From an uncultured Planctomycetaceae bacterium (GTDB lineage: Bacteria > Planctomycetota > Planctomycetia > Pirellulales > UBA1268): a DNA stretch of 33,973 nucleotides. Below are positions 7,498-19,152 of this stretch, piece after piece (position 1 is the stretch's first letter; each line of letters opens with the position of its first letter). The notes below the pieces were generated by a model. It made no database searches. It was not told the DNA's origin and worked only from the letters and a program-made list of their open reading frames with translations. The translations under genes were made by a program, and so were the position numbers. The stretch is from positions 1-33,973 of the forward strand of contig CAIWZS010000148.1 of assembly GCA_903917235.1 (NCBI GenBank), written 5' to 3'.

Positions 7498-10400
7498 ATG
7501 GACATGAATCGGGCCTGCAGAATGAGTGATGCCGTCGTCCCCGGTCGGCAGGGGACCCACGCGATCGTCCGCTCCCGCGGGGCACTGGCTGGGGGCGGGC
7601 TCGCGGTGCTCGCGCTCGCATGGGCAGCGGGCGTCTCGTCGGACGCCCGTGCGCAGGACGAAGCACGGTCGGCCAAGGGCGACGCGACGCGCCAGCTTCT
7701 CGACCGTCTCGACGAGCGGCGGATGCCTGACGTCGCCCTGTGGGTGCTCGACCGCCTCGAGAAGGATCCCGACGTGCCGGCCTCGCTCAAGGCGGAGGCG
7801 CCCTACCGGCGGGCTGTCGCCCTGGTCGGTGTGAGTCGTCGCGAGACCGATGCGGCGAAACGCACGGCGATGCTCGACGACGCCCAGAAGCAGCTCGACG
7901 CCTTCCTCGGCGGCTCGGTCGTCGGCATCCAGGTGATCGACGCATTCACACAGAAGGGCAACCTGCTCATCGAGCGCGCCCGTGCGAAGATCGAGGAGGC
8001 GAAAAAGCCGGGCGTCGATGCGAAGGCGGTGCGGGCGCAGGCCGTCCCCTTCTTCGATGCCGCCATCAAGACCCTCGAGGGCACCGTCAAAAAGCCGGAG
8101 GATCCACTACCGGAGAAGATCACCAATGCCGAGGATGCCGTGCTGCGCGAGCTGCGGGGCGTGACGGCGGAGATCGAGGCCCTCAAGAGCGGGAAGGACG
8201 GGGACGAGAAGCCGGCGGGAGGCAAGAAGGGCGGTCGGCGCACCGTCTCGTCGGCGCGTCGCGCCGACGAGCTCGAGGAGCAGCGAGAGACGTGGCAGGC
8301 GAAGCTCGTGCAGACGCGGCTCATGGTGGCGAGCGCCTGGTTCGAGAAGGCGAAGGCGCTCGAGCCGAACTCGGACGAATGGAAGAAGGTGCTCGAGGAA
8401 TCGACCGCTCGCTTCAAGACGATCGCCGAAAAGTACGCGACGCTCGCGGGAGGGGCATTCGCCCGGTTCTACGAGGGCCGCAACCAGGCCCTCCTCGGGA
8501 AGCACGACGACGCCCTCTCCACGCTCCTTCCGCTCGTGTCGCTCCAGGGCAATGCTCCGCTCGAGTCGCTCCTGCGACGCAAGGCTCTGGCCACGTCGGC
8601 CGAATGCTGGCTGGCGAAGAAGAAGTTCGGCGAGCTGACCCCGGACCTGCGGAAGGTCGCGCTGGCGAACGTCCCGACGGCGCAGCTGGACGAGGACTGG
8701 CTCGCCCTCAAGCTGCGGATCGCCCAGCTGCTCGAGGCGCAGGCCGGCGCGATGGGTGACAAGGAGAAGACCAAGGCGCGTCCCATGCTCCAGGATGCGA
8801 AGAAGCTGGCGCTCGAGGTGACGCGGGCGAACCGGGAATTCGCCTCGGAGGCCCGCGAACTCCTCGGCCGCATCGGTGCCGCGGTGCCCGAGGCGGAGAG
8901 CGACCGCACGTTCACCGCCGCCATGGAGGATGCCCGGCTGGCGCTGGCCTCGATGCAGAAGGCTGCGGCCGAGGCGAAGGCCGCGACCGACGAGGCCGTG
9001 AAGAAGACGGCCCTCGAGCAGGCCGCCACGGCGCGGTCCGAGGCGATGGCCGCCGCCCGCGACGCCCTGCGCAGGACGGCCGACGCCGAGATCGACACGG
9101 TCAATCAGGCGCGGCACCTCCTGACCTACCTGCTGTACGACGCCGGCCGCTACCACGATGCGGCCACGCTCGGCCAATTCCTCGTCGAGCGCTACCCCAA
9201 CGCGAAGGGGAGCAAGCAGGCGGCGACGATCGCGATGGCCAGCTGGCCGCAGCTGCAGAAGCAGGCCGATCCGGCCTGGAAGGAGGACGCCAAGGCCAAG
9301 GGGGCCGCGATGGCCGCGCGCATCATGCGCACGTGGTCCGACGGCAACGAGGCGGGCGATGCGGCCCTCGTCGCGCTGCAGAGTGCCATCAGCGCCCGCA
9401 ACCCGGCGGCCCTCGTCGATCTCGTCAACAAGACGCCGGCCTCGTCGCCCAAGCGCACCGACGTCCTGCTCGGCGCGGGGTCGGCCCTCTGGCGCGAGGC
9501 GCTCGAGGCGCGGAAGGCGGACGGCGGCGAGGAGGCTTCCGCCGCGATCAAGAAGCAGGCCGTGGCATTTCTCGATGAGGGCCTCGCGGCTCTCGGCGAG
9601 GCGGCGCCGGTCACGGCGACGAGCGTCGGCGGAGCCCTCGCGCGGTGCCAGATCGCCATGGACGATGGCGACACCATGCTCGCGCTCCGGTGGCTCGAGG
9701 ATCCGCGGCATGGCCCGTGGACGCAGGCGAAGGACGAGAAGGCCGCGCCGGCGCTCCGCACCGGTTCACTCGGTGAGGCGTCGCTCACCGTGGCACTGCG
9801 CTGCTTCGTGGAGGCGGAAGCCCTCGACAAGGCCCAGGAGGCGATGAACCTGCTGGAGCGGCTTGCGGGCGAGGGGCAGGAAAGTGCGGCCAGGCTGACG
9901 GCGATGTACTTCGCGATGGGGCAGGAACTGCAGGCCGAGCTCGAGAGCCTCGCCAAGGATCCCGGCGGCGACAAGGGCAAGGGGCGGGCGCGGGCCCGGG
10001 CGATCCTCGCGGGCTTCGAGAAGTTCCTCGACGGCGTCGCGAAGCGGGATCCCCGTGTGCCGTCGCAGATCTGGGTGGCCTCGACCTACCTCACGCTCGG
10101 CTCGGGAGGCGGCACCGGATCGATCGTGCCGACGGCCGAGGCGACGAAGTATCTCGACCGTGCGAGCACCGTCTTCGAGTCGCTCCTCTCCCGCAAGGAC
10201 GATCCCGAGGTGGTGAAGTTCGAGACGGCCCTGCGTCTCAAGATGGCCGAGATTCACGGCGCCCGCGGCCGCGCGAAGGAACTCGACGAGCAGCTCGACT
10301 GGCTGCTCTCCGACAAGCGGCGACAGAACACACCCGACCTGCAGATGCAGGTCGCGCGCATGCTGCAGTCCACCGGCGAGCGGCTCGCCGCCACCGACGC

Positions 10401-10755
10401 GGTGGCGGCCGAGGAGAAGCTCCGTGCGGCGAGCGGCGGCCGCACCGCCGGCGCGAGCGTCGCCTGGGGCTGGGGCGGAATCGCCAACCGCCTCTCGAAG
10501 CAGGCCTTCGGCGGGGAGGACGCCCGCGCCATGAAGGCCCGCGAACAGTTCTTCGAGGCCCGCCTGAACGTCGCCACATGCCTGCTCAAGCGGGCGCTCC
10601 TCTCGAGCAAGAGCCCGAGCGAGAAGCAGGAACTGCTCACGAAGGCCGCGGAGTCGATCGAGGTCACGCGGAAGCTCTATCCGGAACTCGGCGGGGCTGC
10701 GTTCCAACAGCGGTTCGACCGGCTCCAGAAGGACATCCAGAAGGAGCAGGGATGA
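7498..10755 (+). CDS. Large exported TPR-like helical-repeat protein
   Basis: A 1085-residue secreted protein. The start at ATG 7498 is supported by AAGGGG about eight bases upstream. An extended basic n-region of ~28 residues leads into a hydrophobic segment (ALAGGGLAVLALAWAAGVSS) and a likely signal-peptidase site after ARA52, before QDEA. The mature protein is almost entirely helical, with degenerate TPR-type repeats (for example DERRMPDVALWVLDRLEKD, FYEGRNQALLGKHDDALSTL and LLYDAGRYHDAATLGQFLVE) and a Lys/Gly-rich disordered stretch near residues 230-250. No enzyme domain is recognised. It heads a same-strand run with a second TPR protein, an ExbB and two ExbD proteins, so I infer that it is a periplasmic scaffold or effector of that motor. 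Function is unknown. Confidence 0.8.
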   Translation: MDMNRACRMSDAVVPGRQGTHAIVRSRGALAGGGLAVLALAWAAGVSSDARAQDEARSAKGDATRQLLDRLDERRMPDVALWVLDRLEKDPDVPASLKAEAPYRRAVALVGVSRRETDAAKRTAMLDDAQKQLDAFLGGSVVGIQVIDAFTQKGNLLIERARAKIEEAKKPGVDAKAVRAQAVPFFDAAIKTLEGTVKKPEDPLPEKITNAEDAVLRELRGVTAEIEALKSGKDGDEKPAGGKKGGRRTVSSARRADELEEQRETWQAKLVQTRLMVASAWFEKAKALEPNSDEWKKVLEESTARFKTIAEKYATLAGGAFARFYEGRNQALLGKHDDALSTLLPLVSLQGNAPLESLLRRKALATSAECWLAKKKFGELTPDLRKVALANVPTAQLDEDWLALKLRIAQLLEAQAGAMGDKEKTKARPMLQDAKKLALEVTRANREFASEARELLGRIGAAVPEAESDRTFTAAMEDARLALASMQKAAAEAKAATDEAVKKTALEQAATARSEAMAAARDALRRTADAEIDTVNQARHLLTYLLYDAGRYHDAATLGQFLVERYPNAKGSKQAATIAMASWPQLQKQADPAWKEDAKAKGAAMAARIMRTWSDGNEAGDAALVALQSAISARNPAALVDLVNKTPASSPKRTDVLLGAGSALWREALEARKADGGEEASAAIKKQAVAFLDEGLAALGEAAPVTATSVGGALARCQIAMDDGDTMLALRWLEDPRHGPWTQAKDEKAAPALRTGSLGEASLTVALRCFVEAEALDKAQEAMNLLERLAGEGQESAARLTAMYFAMGQELQAELESLAKDPGGDKGKGRARARAILAGFEKFLDGVAKRDPRVPSQIWVASTYLTLGSGGGTGSIVPTAEATKYLDRASTVFESLLSRKDDPEVVKFETALRLKMAEIHGARGRAKELDEQLDWLLSDKRRQNTPDLQMQVARMLQSTGERLAATDAVAAEEKLRAASGGRTAGASVAWGWGGIANRLSKQAFGGEDARAMKAREQFFEARLNVATCLLKRALLSSKSPSEKQELLTKAAESIEVTRKLYPELGGAAFQQRFDRLQKDIQKEQG

Positions 10756-10803
10756 GGCGGTCGAGCGATTCTCGCCCTCGCGGCGGGGTCGCCCGAGTCC
10801 GCT

Positions 10804-10827
10804 GACGGCGGCGACGCGTCCGCCGTC
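10804..10827. repeat. 8-bp inverted repeat between the two TPR genes
   Basis: GACGGCGG (10804-10811), an eight-base loop and CCGCCGTC (10820-10827) form a perfect GC-rich hairpin in the 137-base gap between the two TPR genes. It lacks a T-tract. It could attenuate read-through or stabilise an mRNA end, or be chance in such GC-rich DNA. Confidence 0.35.
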
Positions 10828-10892
10828 GCGAGGCTGGTCGGATGGTTCGGGTGACGGGTGGGCAGAGACACGCACAGGTGAGGAGCATTTCG

Positions 10893-11996
10893 ATGGCTGG
10901 AGCGAGGAATCGTAGGATGCGGTCGGCCGTTCGGACCTGCGTCGCGCTGGCTGCGGTCGTGCTGGGCGGATGGGCCATCGATGCGGCCGCCCAGGCGGTC
11001 GATCGCGTGCGCCTGCTCGATCGTGGCGAGGTGACCGGGAAGATCACGGGCACGACGCCCGACGCGGTCGAAATCGAGGATGCGCGGTCGGGTGAGGCGA
11101 AGAAGGTGCCGATCGAGACGATCCGCGACGTTCTCATCGGTGACGAGCCCGATGTGCTGCGGAATGCCCGCGGCATGCTCCAGCGCAGGGACGGCGCCCG
11201 GGCCACCGCCGAACTCGCGAATCTCACGGCTCAGGACACGGACGGGGCGTCGCCCTTGGTGCTCGCGGAACTCGACTTCGTCCGTGCCGGTGCCGCCGCC
11301 TTGGGCGCGATGGCCGCCGGTACCGGACAGGACGCGGCGGCCCAGGGACTCAAGACGTTCGTCTCCAAGCACGCGAAGAGTCATCACACCTACGAGGCGT
11401 GGGAACTGCTCGGCGACCTGCTCGGACAGACCGGCAAGTATGCGGACGCCGCGACCGCGTATACCGCGCTCGAGAAGGGACCGCCCGCTCTTCGGGTGCG
11501 CGCGGCGAGGGCGAAGGCCGGACTTCTGTTCGAGCAGGGGAAATTCGCGGAGGCCGCCGGCGAGTTCGAAAATGCGACGAAGATCGCGACGAATCCGGAT
11601 GATCAGGCGAGCGCCAGGCAGAAGCGGGCGGCCGATCTCGGTCGAGCCCGCTGTGTGGCGCGGCAGGGCCAGGCGCCCGAGGCGGTCAAACTGATCGATG
11701 CCGTCGTCAAGGCGGCAGACCCGGAGGATTCCGACACGCTCGCCCTCGCCTACAACGCGCTGGGAGACGCCCACCGTGCCGGTGGTCAGGACCAGGACGC
11801 CCTGATCGCGTTCCTGACCGTGGATCTCGTCTACAACAGCCGACCGGAAAGCCACGCGGAGGCGCTCTACAACCTCGCGGAACTTTGGGAAAAAGCGGGC
11901 AATCCGGAGCGATCGCGTGAGGCTCGGCAGTCCCTCGAGGGCTCCTACCCCGACAGCCCGTGGCTGAAGAAACTCAAGCCCGCCCAGGGTTCATGA
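10893..11996 (+). CDS. Exported TPR protein with N-terminal beta-domain
   Basis: A 367-residue exported protein. ATG 10893 is chosen because AGGAG (10881-10885) lies seven bases upstream; an earlier ATG at 10842 lacks such a site. The signal peptide (RTCVALAAVVLGGWAIDAAA) is probably cleaved after A33. Residues ~36-90 form a small beta-rich module (VRLLDRGEVTGKITGTTPDAVEI ... KKVPIETIRDVLIGDEP) similar to N-terminal modules I associate with planctomycete TPR proteins. The rest is TPR-like: ELLGDLLGQTGKYADAATAY, GLLFEQGKFAEAAGEFENAT, ALGDAHRAGGQDQDALIAFL and NLAELWEKAGNPERSREARQ. It sits between the larger TPR protein and exbB, 103 bases before the latter, and is inferred to be a periplasmic part of the same system. 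Confidence 0.82.
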   Translation: MAGARNRRMRSAVRTCVALAAVVLGGWAIDAAAQAVDRVRLLDRGEVTGKITGTTPDAVEIEDARSGEAKKVPIETIRDVLIGDEPDVLRNARGMLQRRDGARATAELANLTAQDTDGASPLVLAELDFVRAGAAALGAMAAGTGQDAAAQGLKTFVSKHAKSHHTYEAWELLGDLLGQTGKYADAATAYTALEKGPPALRVRAARAKAGLLFEQGKFAEAAGEFENATKIATNPDDQASARQKRAADLGRARCVARQGQAPEAVKLIDAVVKAADPEDSDTLALAYNALGDAHRAGGQDQDALIAFLTVDLVYNSRPESHAEALYNLAELWEKAGNPERSREARQSLEGSYPDSPWLKKLKPAQGS

Positions 11997-12099
11997 CGGG
12001 TGTGCCGACGACTTTCCGACCCTTTCCGCCCTCCCTTCCGCGAGAGTACCATCTGCCGGAAGCGGGCAGCCTGACTGGTTCCATCCCGAGGAGAAAAAC

Positions 12100-12942
12100 A
12101 TGCTGGTGAACTCGTGCGATCCTGGGCGCGGAGAGCTCCTGCCGAGGCCGGCCGCCGGTCTGGCCCGGACCCTGACTCGAAGCATCGGTCGGCTGCTCGT
12201 CGCCTCCTGCCTCGCGATCGTCTGCGTGCCGACGGTCGTCTGCCTCCTCCCCGAGGTCGCCGTGGCCCAGGATGAGGACGTCGCCGCCGAGGAGGGCGCC
12301 CCCGAGGGCAAGAACTACCTGCAGTTCCTCCTCGAGGCGCTGGGCGTCAAGTACGTGATCGTGTTCCTGGCGCTGTCGTTCGGTCTCGTCGCCCTGCTCG
12401 TCATGTGCTTCATGCAGTTCCGAAAGTCCGTGCTCATCCCACCGGCATTGAGCGCGCAGTTCGAGCAGCACCTCGAGGCCAAGGAATTCCAGCAGGCCTA
12501 CGAACTCGCGAAGGCCGACGAGTCCTATCTCGGGAAGGTACTCTCGGCCGGCATGGCCAACCTGCAGACCGGCTACCCGGCTGCCGTCGAGGCGATGCAG
12601 GCGGCCGAGAGCGAGGAGGCGATGAACCTGGAGCACAAGATCAGCTACGTCTCGCTCGTCGGCGGTCTGGCCCCGATGTTCGGCCTGCTCGGCACGGTGG
12701 ACGGGATGGTCGCGGCGTTCATGCTGATCGCCTCGCGCGACACGGCCCCGAAGCCGTCGGAGCTCGCGGTCGGCATCTCGCAGGCCCTCGTGACGACGCT
12801 CATCGGCCTCTGGCTGGCCATCCCCGCGATCGCCTGCTACGCGCTCTTCAAGAATTGGCTCCAGCGATTCAACGCCGAGGTGGACGAGGAGTCGATGCGG
12901 CTCATGTCGCGTTTCCAGAACGTCGGCAAGAAGGCGGGTTGA
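12100..12942 (+). CDS. exbB: MotA/TolQ/ExbB-family proton channel protein
   Basis: An ExbB/TolQ-like inner-membrane protein of 280 residues that, with ExbD-type partners, converts proton flow into mechanical work. An N-terminal hydrophobic stretch ends in AVA before QDED, consistent with a cleaved signal peptide or an extra helix. Three core membrane segments follow: VIVFLALSFGLVALLVMCFM, the VSLVGGLAPMFGLLGTVDGMV segment carrying the family GLLGTVxGM motif, and QALVTTLIGLWLAIPAIACY. GAGGAGA (12088-12094) precedes the ATG. The two exbD genes follow immediately (exbD1 15 bases on). No tonB, tolA or tolB gene is visible, so the coupling partner is probably one of the TPR proteins. The symbol denotes the family, not a demonstrated siderophore role. 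Confidence 0.9.
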   Translation: MLVNSCDPGRGELLPRPAAGLARTLTRSIGRLLVASCLAIVCVPTVVCLLPEVAVAQDEDVAAEEGAPEGKNYLQFLLEALGVKYVIVFLALSFGLVALLVMCFMQFRKSVLIPPALSAQFEQHLEAKEFQQAYELAKADESYLGKVLSAGMANLQTGYPAAVEAMQAAESEEAMNLEHKISYVSLVGGLAPMFGLLGTVDGMVAAFMLIASRDTAPKPSELAVGISQALVTTLIGLWLAIPAIACYALFKNWLQRFNAEVDEESMRLMSRFQNVGKKAG

Positions 12943-12957
12943 CCCCACGGAGGCGAC

Positions 12958-13401
12958 ATGGCCCGCAGGCAGAGCGACGGACCGTCGAAGACCGACGTCG
13001 ACATGACGCCGATGATCGACATGACGTTTCAGTTGATCACGTTCTTCGTGTTCACCCTGAACTTCTCGACGGCCGTCCAGGACGAGCGGCTCCAACTGCC
13101 GATGAGCCAGCTGGCCAAGCCGGCAGAGGGCCCTTCCGTGGATCCGATCACGCTCCAGCTCATGAGCGACGGCAACGTCATCTACATGGGCGAACCGCTG
13201 CCGGTCGAGGAGATCGGCGGCTACCTCGAGAACGAGAAGCGCGTCATGCTCGGGGCGGGCAAGAACCTGGCCGAGGCGACCGTGATCGTGCGGGCGGACG
13301 GGCGGTCGAAGACCGGCGACGTCCAGGAGCTGATCAAGTTCTGCCAGGAGAAGGGGTTCGAGAAGATCGTCCAGCGTGCCGAGTACGACGAAGGCAAGTG
13401 A
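12958..13401 (+). CDS. exbD: ExbD/TolR-family protein 1
   Basis: A 147-residue biopolymer-transport ExbD/TolR protein: a short cytosolic N-terminus, one membrane helix (QLITFFVFTLNFSTAV) and a periplasmic domain. The proton-relay aspartate is D21 in DMTPMID, at the helix start. GGAGG lies just before the ATG, 15 bases after the exbB stop. The periplasmic domain (about residues 45-140) shows the beta-alpha pattern typical of the family (DPITLQLMSDGNVIYMG ... EATVIVRADGRSKTGDVQEL). It pairs with a second ExbD directly downstream, as in many TonB-independent ExbBDD systems, where the two may form a heterodimer inside the ExbB ring. Confidence 0.9.
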   Translation: MARRQSDGPSKTDVDMTPMIDMTFQLITFFVFTLNFSTAVQDERLQLPMSQLAKPAEGPSVDPITLQLMSDGNVIYMGEPLPVEEIGGYLENEKRVMLGAGKNLAEATVIVRADGRSKTGDVQELIKFCQEKGFEKIVQRAEYDEGK

Positions 13402-13414
13402 CCGGAGCCAACAC

Positions 13415-13897
13415 GTGGCGAACAAGCGGGAACCGCTCTCCGACAAGATCAACATCGACATGACGCCGATGATCGACGTCGTGTTCCAGTTGATCACGTT
13501 CTTCATGCTCACCCTCAAGACGGTGATCACGGAGGGTGACTTCGACATCCGCATGCCCCTCGGGCCGAGCCAGGGCGCGGTGTCGGACGACCCGATCCCG
13601 CCCGTGCGGGTGCGGTTGATCGCCGGTCCGGCCGGCGAACGGGCCGGCATCTCGATGAACGGCTCGCCGGTGCGCGACTTCGACGAACTCCAGAAGAAGC
13701 TGGTCGACCTCGTCGGTACCGGGCCGGGATCGAGGGCCGAAGCGACCGAGGTCGAACTCGACTGCGACTACGCGCTCAAGTACGACAACGTGGTCAGGGC
13801 CATCACCGCCGTGTCGGGGGTGGTGCAGCCTGACGGGACGGTGGTGGAACTGATCAAGAAGATCAAGTTCTCGCCTCCCAAGCGACCCGCGGGCTGA
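13415..13897 (+). CDS. ExbD/TolR-family protein 2
   Basis: A 160-residue second ExbD/TolR protein. The GTG start at 13415 is preceded by CGGAG (13404-13408) six bases upstream and 13 bases after the exbD1 stop. D21 in DMTPMID is the proton-relay residue and QLITFFMLTLKTVI the membrane helix. The periplasmic part differs from exbD1 and is longer (PIPPVRVRLIAGPAGERAG ... TEVELDCDYALKYDNVVRAI). The start of its membrane region is nearly identical to that of exbD1 at both the protein and DNA levels, pointing to duplication. Its stop lies 12 bases from the stop of the convergent xerD-like gene, with no obvious terminator between them. Confidence 0.88.
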   Translation: MANKREPLSDKINIDMTPMIDVVFQLITFFMLTLKTVITEGDFDIRMPLGPSQGAVSDDPIPPVRVRLIAGPAGERAGISMNGSPVRDFDELQKKLVDLVGTGPGSRAEATEVELDCDYALKYDNVVRAITAVSGVVQPDGTVVELIKKIKFSPPKRPAG

Positions 13898-13909
13898 TCG
13901 CCCGGGCGG

Positions 13910-14851
13910 TCAGCGACGCGGATGGAATCGCGCGTGGATCGACTGGAGCCTCGCGTGATCCACGTGGGTGTAGCGCTGGGTGGTCGCGATGCTCGCGTGC
14001 CCCAGCATCTCCTGCACGTGTCGCAGGTCCACTCCGCCGGCGACCATGTGGGTCGCGAAGCTGTGCCGCAGCGTGTGCGGCCCGATGTCCGACGGGACAC
14101 CCGCCCGCTCGGCATGCACGCGCACGATCTCCCAGATGCGCATCCTCGAGAGACGGTTGCCCCGTGACGACAGGAGCACCCACGGCGCGTCGCCGGCGAG
14201 CGCCCGCCGCGGGCCGTCGAGCCAGGCGGAGAGCGCCTCGACGGCGCGTCGTCCCAGGGGCACCATCCGCTCCTTGTCCCCCTTGCCGCGGCACGTGCAG
14301 AACAGCTCCACCAGCTGCACGTCGGTCACCCGGAGGTGCGACACCTCCGACGCACGACATCCGGTGGCGTAGAGCAGTTCGAGCAGGGCGCGGTCGCGGA
14401 TGCCGTTGATCGAGCGCGGGTCGGGACTGCCGAGCAGCCGATCGACCTGCCCGGGCGAGAGCGTGCCGGGAATGGTGTCGTCACGCCGGCCCGCCGCGAT
14501 CAGCGTCGCCGGACTCTCGGCGATCAGCCCCTCGAGCTGCAGGAACGCGTAGAACGTCCGGAGCGTCGCCGCCTGGCGGGCGATGCTGGCCCGGGCGAGC
14601 CCCTTGCGGTCGAGCGTCGCCAGGTAGTCGCCGAGATCGCCGATCCCGAGACCCACGGCCGCCCGCTCCCCCAGCCACGCGGTGAAGTCCGTGAGGTCGC
14701 GGCGATAGGCCGCGCGGGTGTTGACCGCGAGCCCCCGCTCGTGCTCGATGTAGGTCAGGAACCGCTCGACGAGCCGTGGCGTCGGGGCCGAACCGGCGAG
14801 CACCTCGCCGTCGTCGAGCACGATCCGCCGAGTGCGTGGTTTGCCCGCCAT
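13910..14851 (-). CDS. xerD: Site-specific tyrosine recombinase XerC/XerD family
   Basis: A 313-residue tyrosine recombinase, the kind that resolves chromosome dimers at dif sites. It has an N-terminal SAM-like DNA-binding domain (residues ~25-110; FLTYIEHERGLAVNTRAAY) and a C-terminal catalytic domain. All catalytic residues are visible: R166 (ATGCRASEV), K190 (GKGDKER), H259 and R262 (HTLRHSF), H285 (LGHASI) and the nucleophile Y294 (TTQRYTHVD). Length and motifs fit XerD better than phage integrases, and no prophage genes or att repeats are nearby. The N-terminal ~20 residues are a short extension. XerC cannot be excluded. It lies downstream of metH on the same strand, 105 bases away. Confidence 0.88.
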   Translation of the reverse strand: MAGKPRTRRIVLDDGEVLAGSAPTPRLVERFLTYIEHERGLAVNTRAAYRRDLTDFTAWLGERAAVGLGIGDLGDYLATLDRKGLARASIARQAATLRTFYAFLQLEGLIAESPATLIAAGRRDDTIPGTLSPGQVDRLLGSPDPRSINGIRDRALLELLYATGCRASEVSHLRVTDVQLVELFCTCRGKGDKERMVPLGRRAVEALSAWLDGPRRALAGDAPWVLLSSRGNRLSRMRIWEIVRVHAERAGVPSDIGPHTLRHSFATHMVAGGVDLRHVQEMLGHASIATTQRYTHVDHARLQSIHARFHPRR

Positions 14852-14956
14852 CGCCTGTCCCGTCCGATGACCTGCCGGGGAGTGCGCCTGCTCCCACCGG
14901 GGTGTATCGGCCGGATCATGGTGGCGGGAGCGGCTTTTCCGGCCGCCCGCGCGCCG

Positions 14957-18652
<3,696 letters not shown>

Positions 18653-18701
18653 GGCGGTGGGGCGGAAGGGGAGGGACACGGCCCGGATGCGTCAACCTGC
18701 G

Positions 18702-18707
18702 ATCATA
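18702..18707 (-). promoter_or_regulatory. Candidate -10 element for metH
   Basis: On the minus strand TATGAT (5 of 6 consensus) lies about 50 bases before the metH start, in the 200-base divergent gap between metH and the P-loop operon. No good -35 hexamer was found at 16-18 bases, so this is tentative. Confidence 0.3.
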
Positions 18708-18852
18708 GGCAGCCCGTCAGGCGGGGCATACTGGGCGGTCTGGCGTCGGGGAGATGGGTCGACCGGCGCCCCTTCCGCAGTCCCCACCGGCTGGGTTCAA
18801 GGCTCCGCCGAGGACACGACGATGGTCACTGCGGACCCCCGGGGTGATGCGG

Positions 18853-19152
18853 ATGAAGGTGCTCGCGAGGATTCCGGAGTTGCCGTGCTCCCCGTCGCAT
18901 GACGGCGGGACGCTGCGGGACTCCGCCTCCGTCCTGGTCACGACGCCCGCCCCGCCATCACCCCCCCACGCCGCACGGTCGACGCAGACCCGCTCGTCCA
19001 CCACCTCCATCCTCGCACTGGCGATGATCGCTGCCGCGATCTGGTCCGTCGTGGCCTGGCGCGAGCGACGGCCGCAGGGTGACGGGCGCGCTGCCGTGCA
19101 GGTGGCAACCCAGGTCGAGACGGTCGCCCCGGCCGGGGAGCACGTCCGCTGA
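18853..19152 (+). CDS. Small single-pass membrane protein of the P-loop operon
   Basis: A 99-residue protein I do not recognise. It has one predicted membrane helix (SILALAMIAAAIWSVVAW, about residues 52-69) followed by a positively charged RERR, consistent with a periplasmic or disordered Ser/Thr/Pro-rich N-terminus and a short cytosolic tail. The start is uncertain: ATG 18853 has GGGGTG upstream at good spacing, and ATG 18847 and ATG 18754 are in frame. Its TGA stop overlaps the ATG of the next gene (TGATG), so the two are translationally coupled. In position it resembles the membrane anchor of a Wzz/Wzc-type polysaccharide chain-length system, but it is far too short to be a Wzz protein; that idea is inference from context only. 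Confidence 0.6.
   Translation: MKVLARIPELPCSPSHDGGTLRDSASVLVTTPAPPSPPHAARSTQTRSSTTSILALAMIAAAIWSVVAWRERRPQGDGRAAVQVATQVETVAPAGEHVR

Noticed and set aside
8107-9711. A 534-codon minus-strand frame opposite the large TPR gene, and a similar one at 9766-10875.
   Set aside because: Arg/Leu-rich antisense translation; the plus strand has a signal peptide, ribosome-binding site and helical repeats.
13910-14851. The tyrosine recombinase as evidence for a prophage or integrative element.
   Set aside because: Length and motifs fit housekeeping XerC/D; no phage genes, tRNA or att-like repeats are nearby, and the neighbours are metabolic.
18653-18852. Possible cobalamin or S-adenosylmethionine riboswitch upstream of metH.
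   Set aside because: The 200-base gap is too short for a full cobalamin element together with the divergent operon start, and no B12-box-like or SAM-type core was found by eye. A covariance-model search would be decisive.
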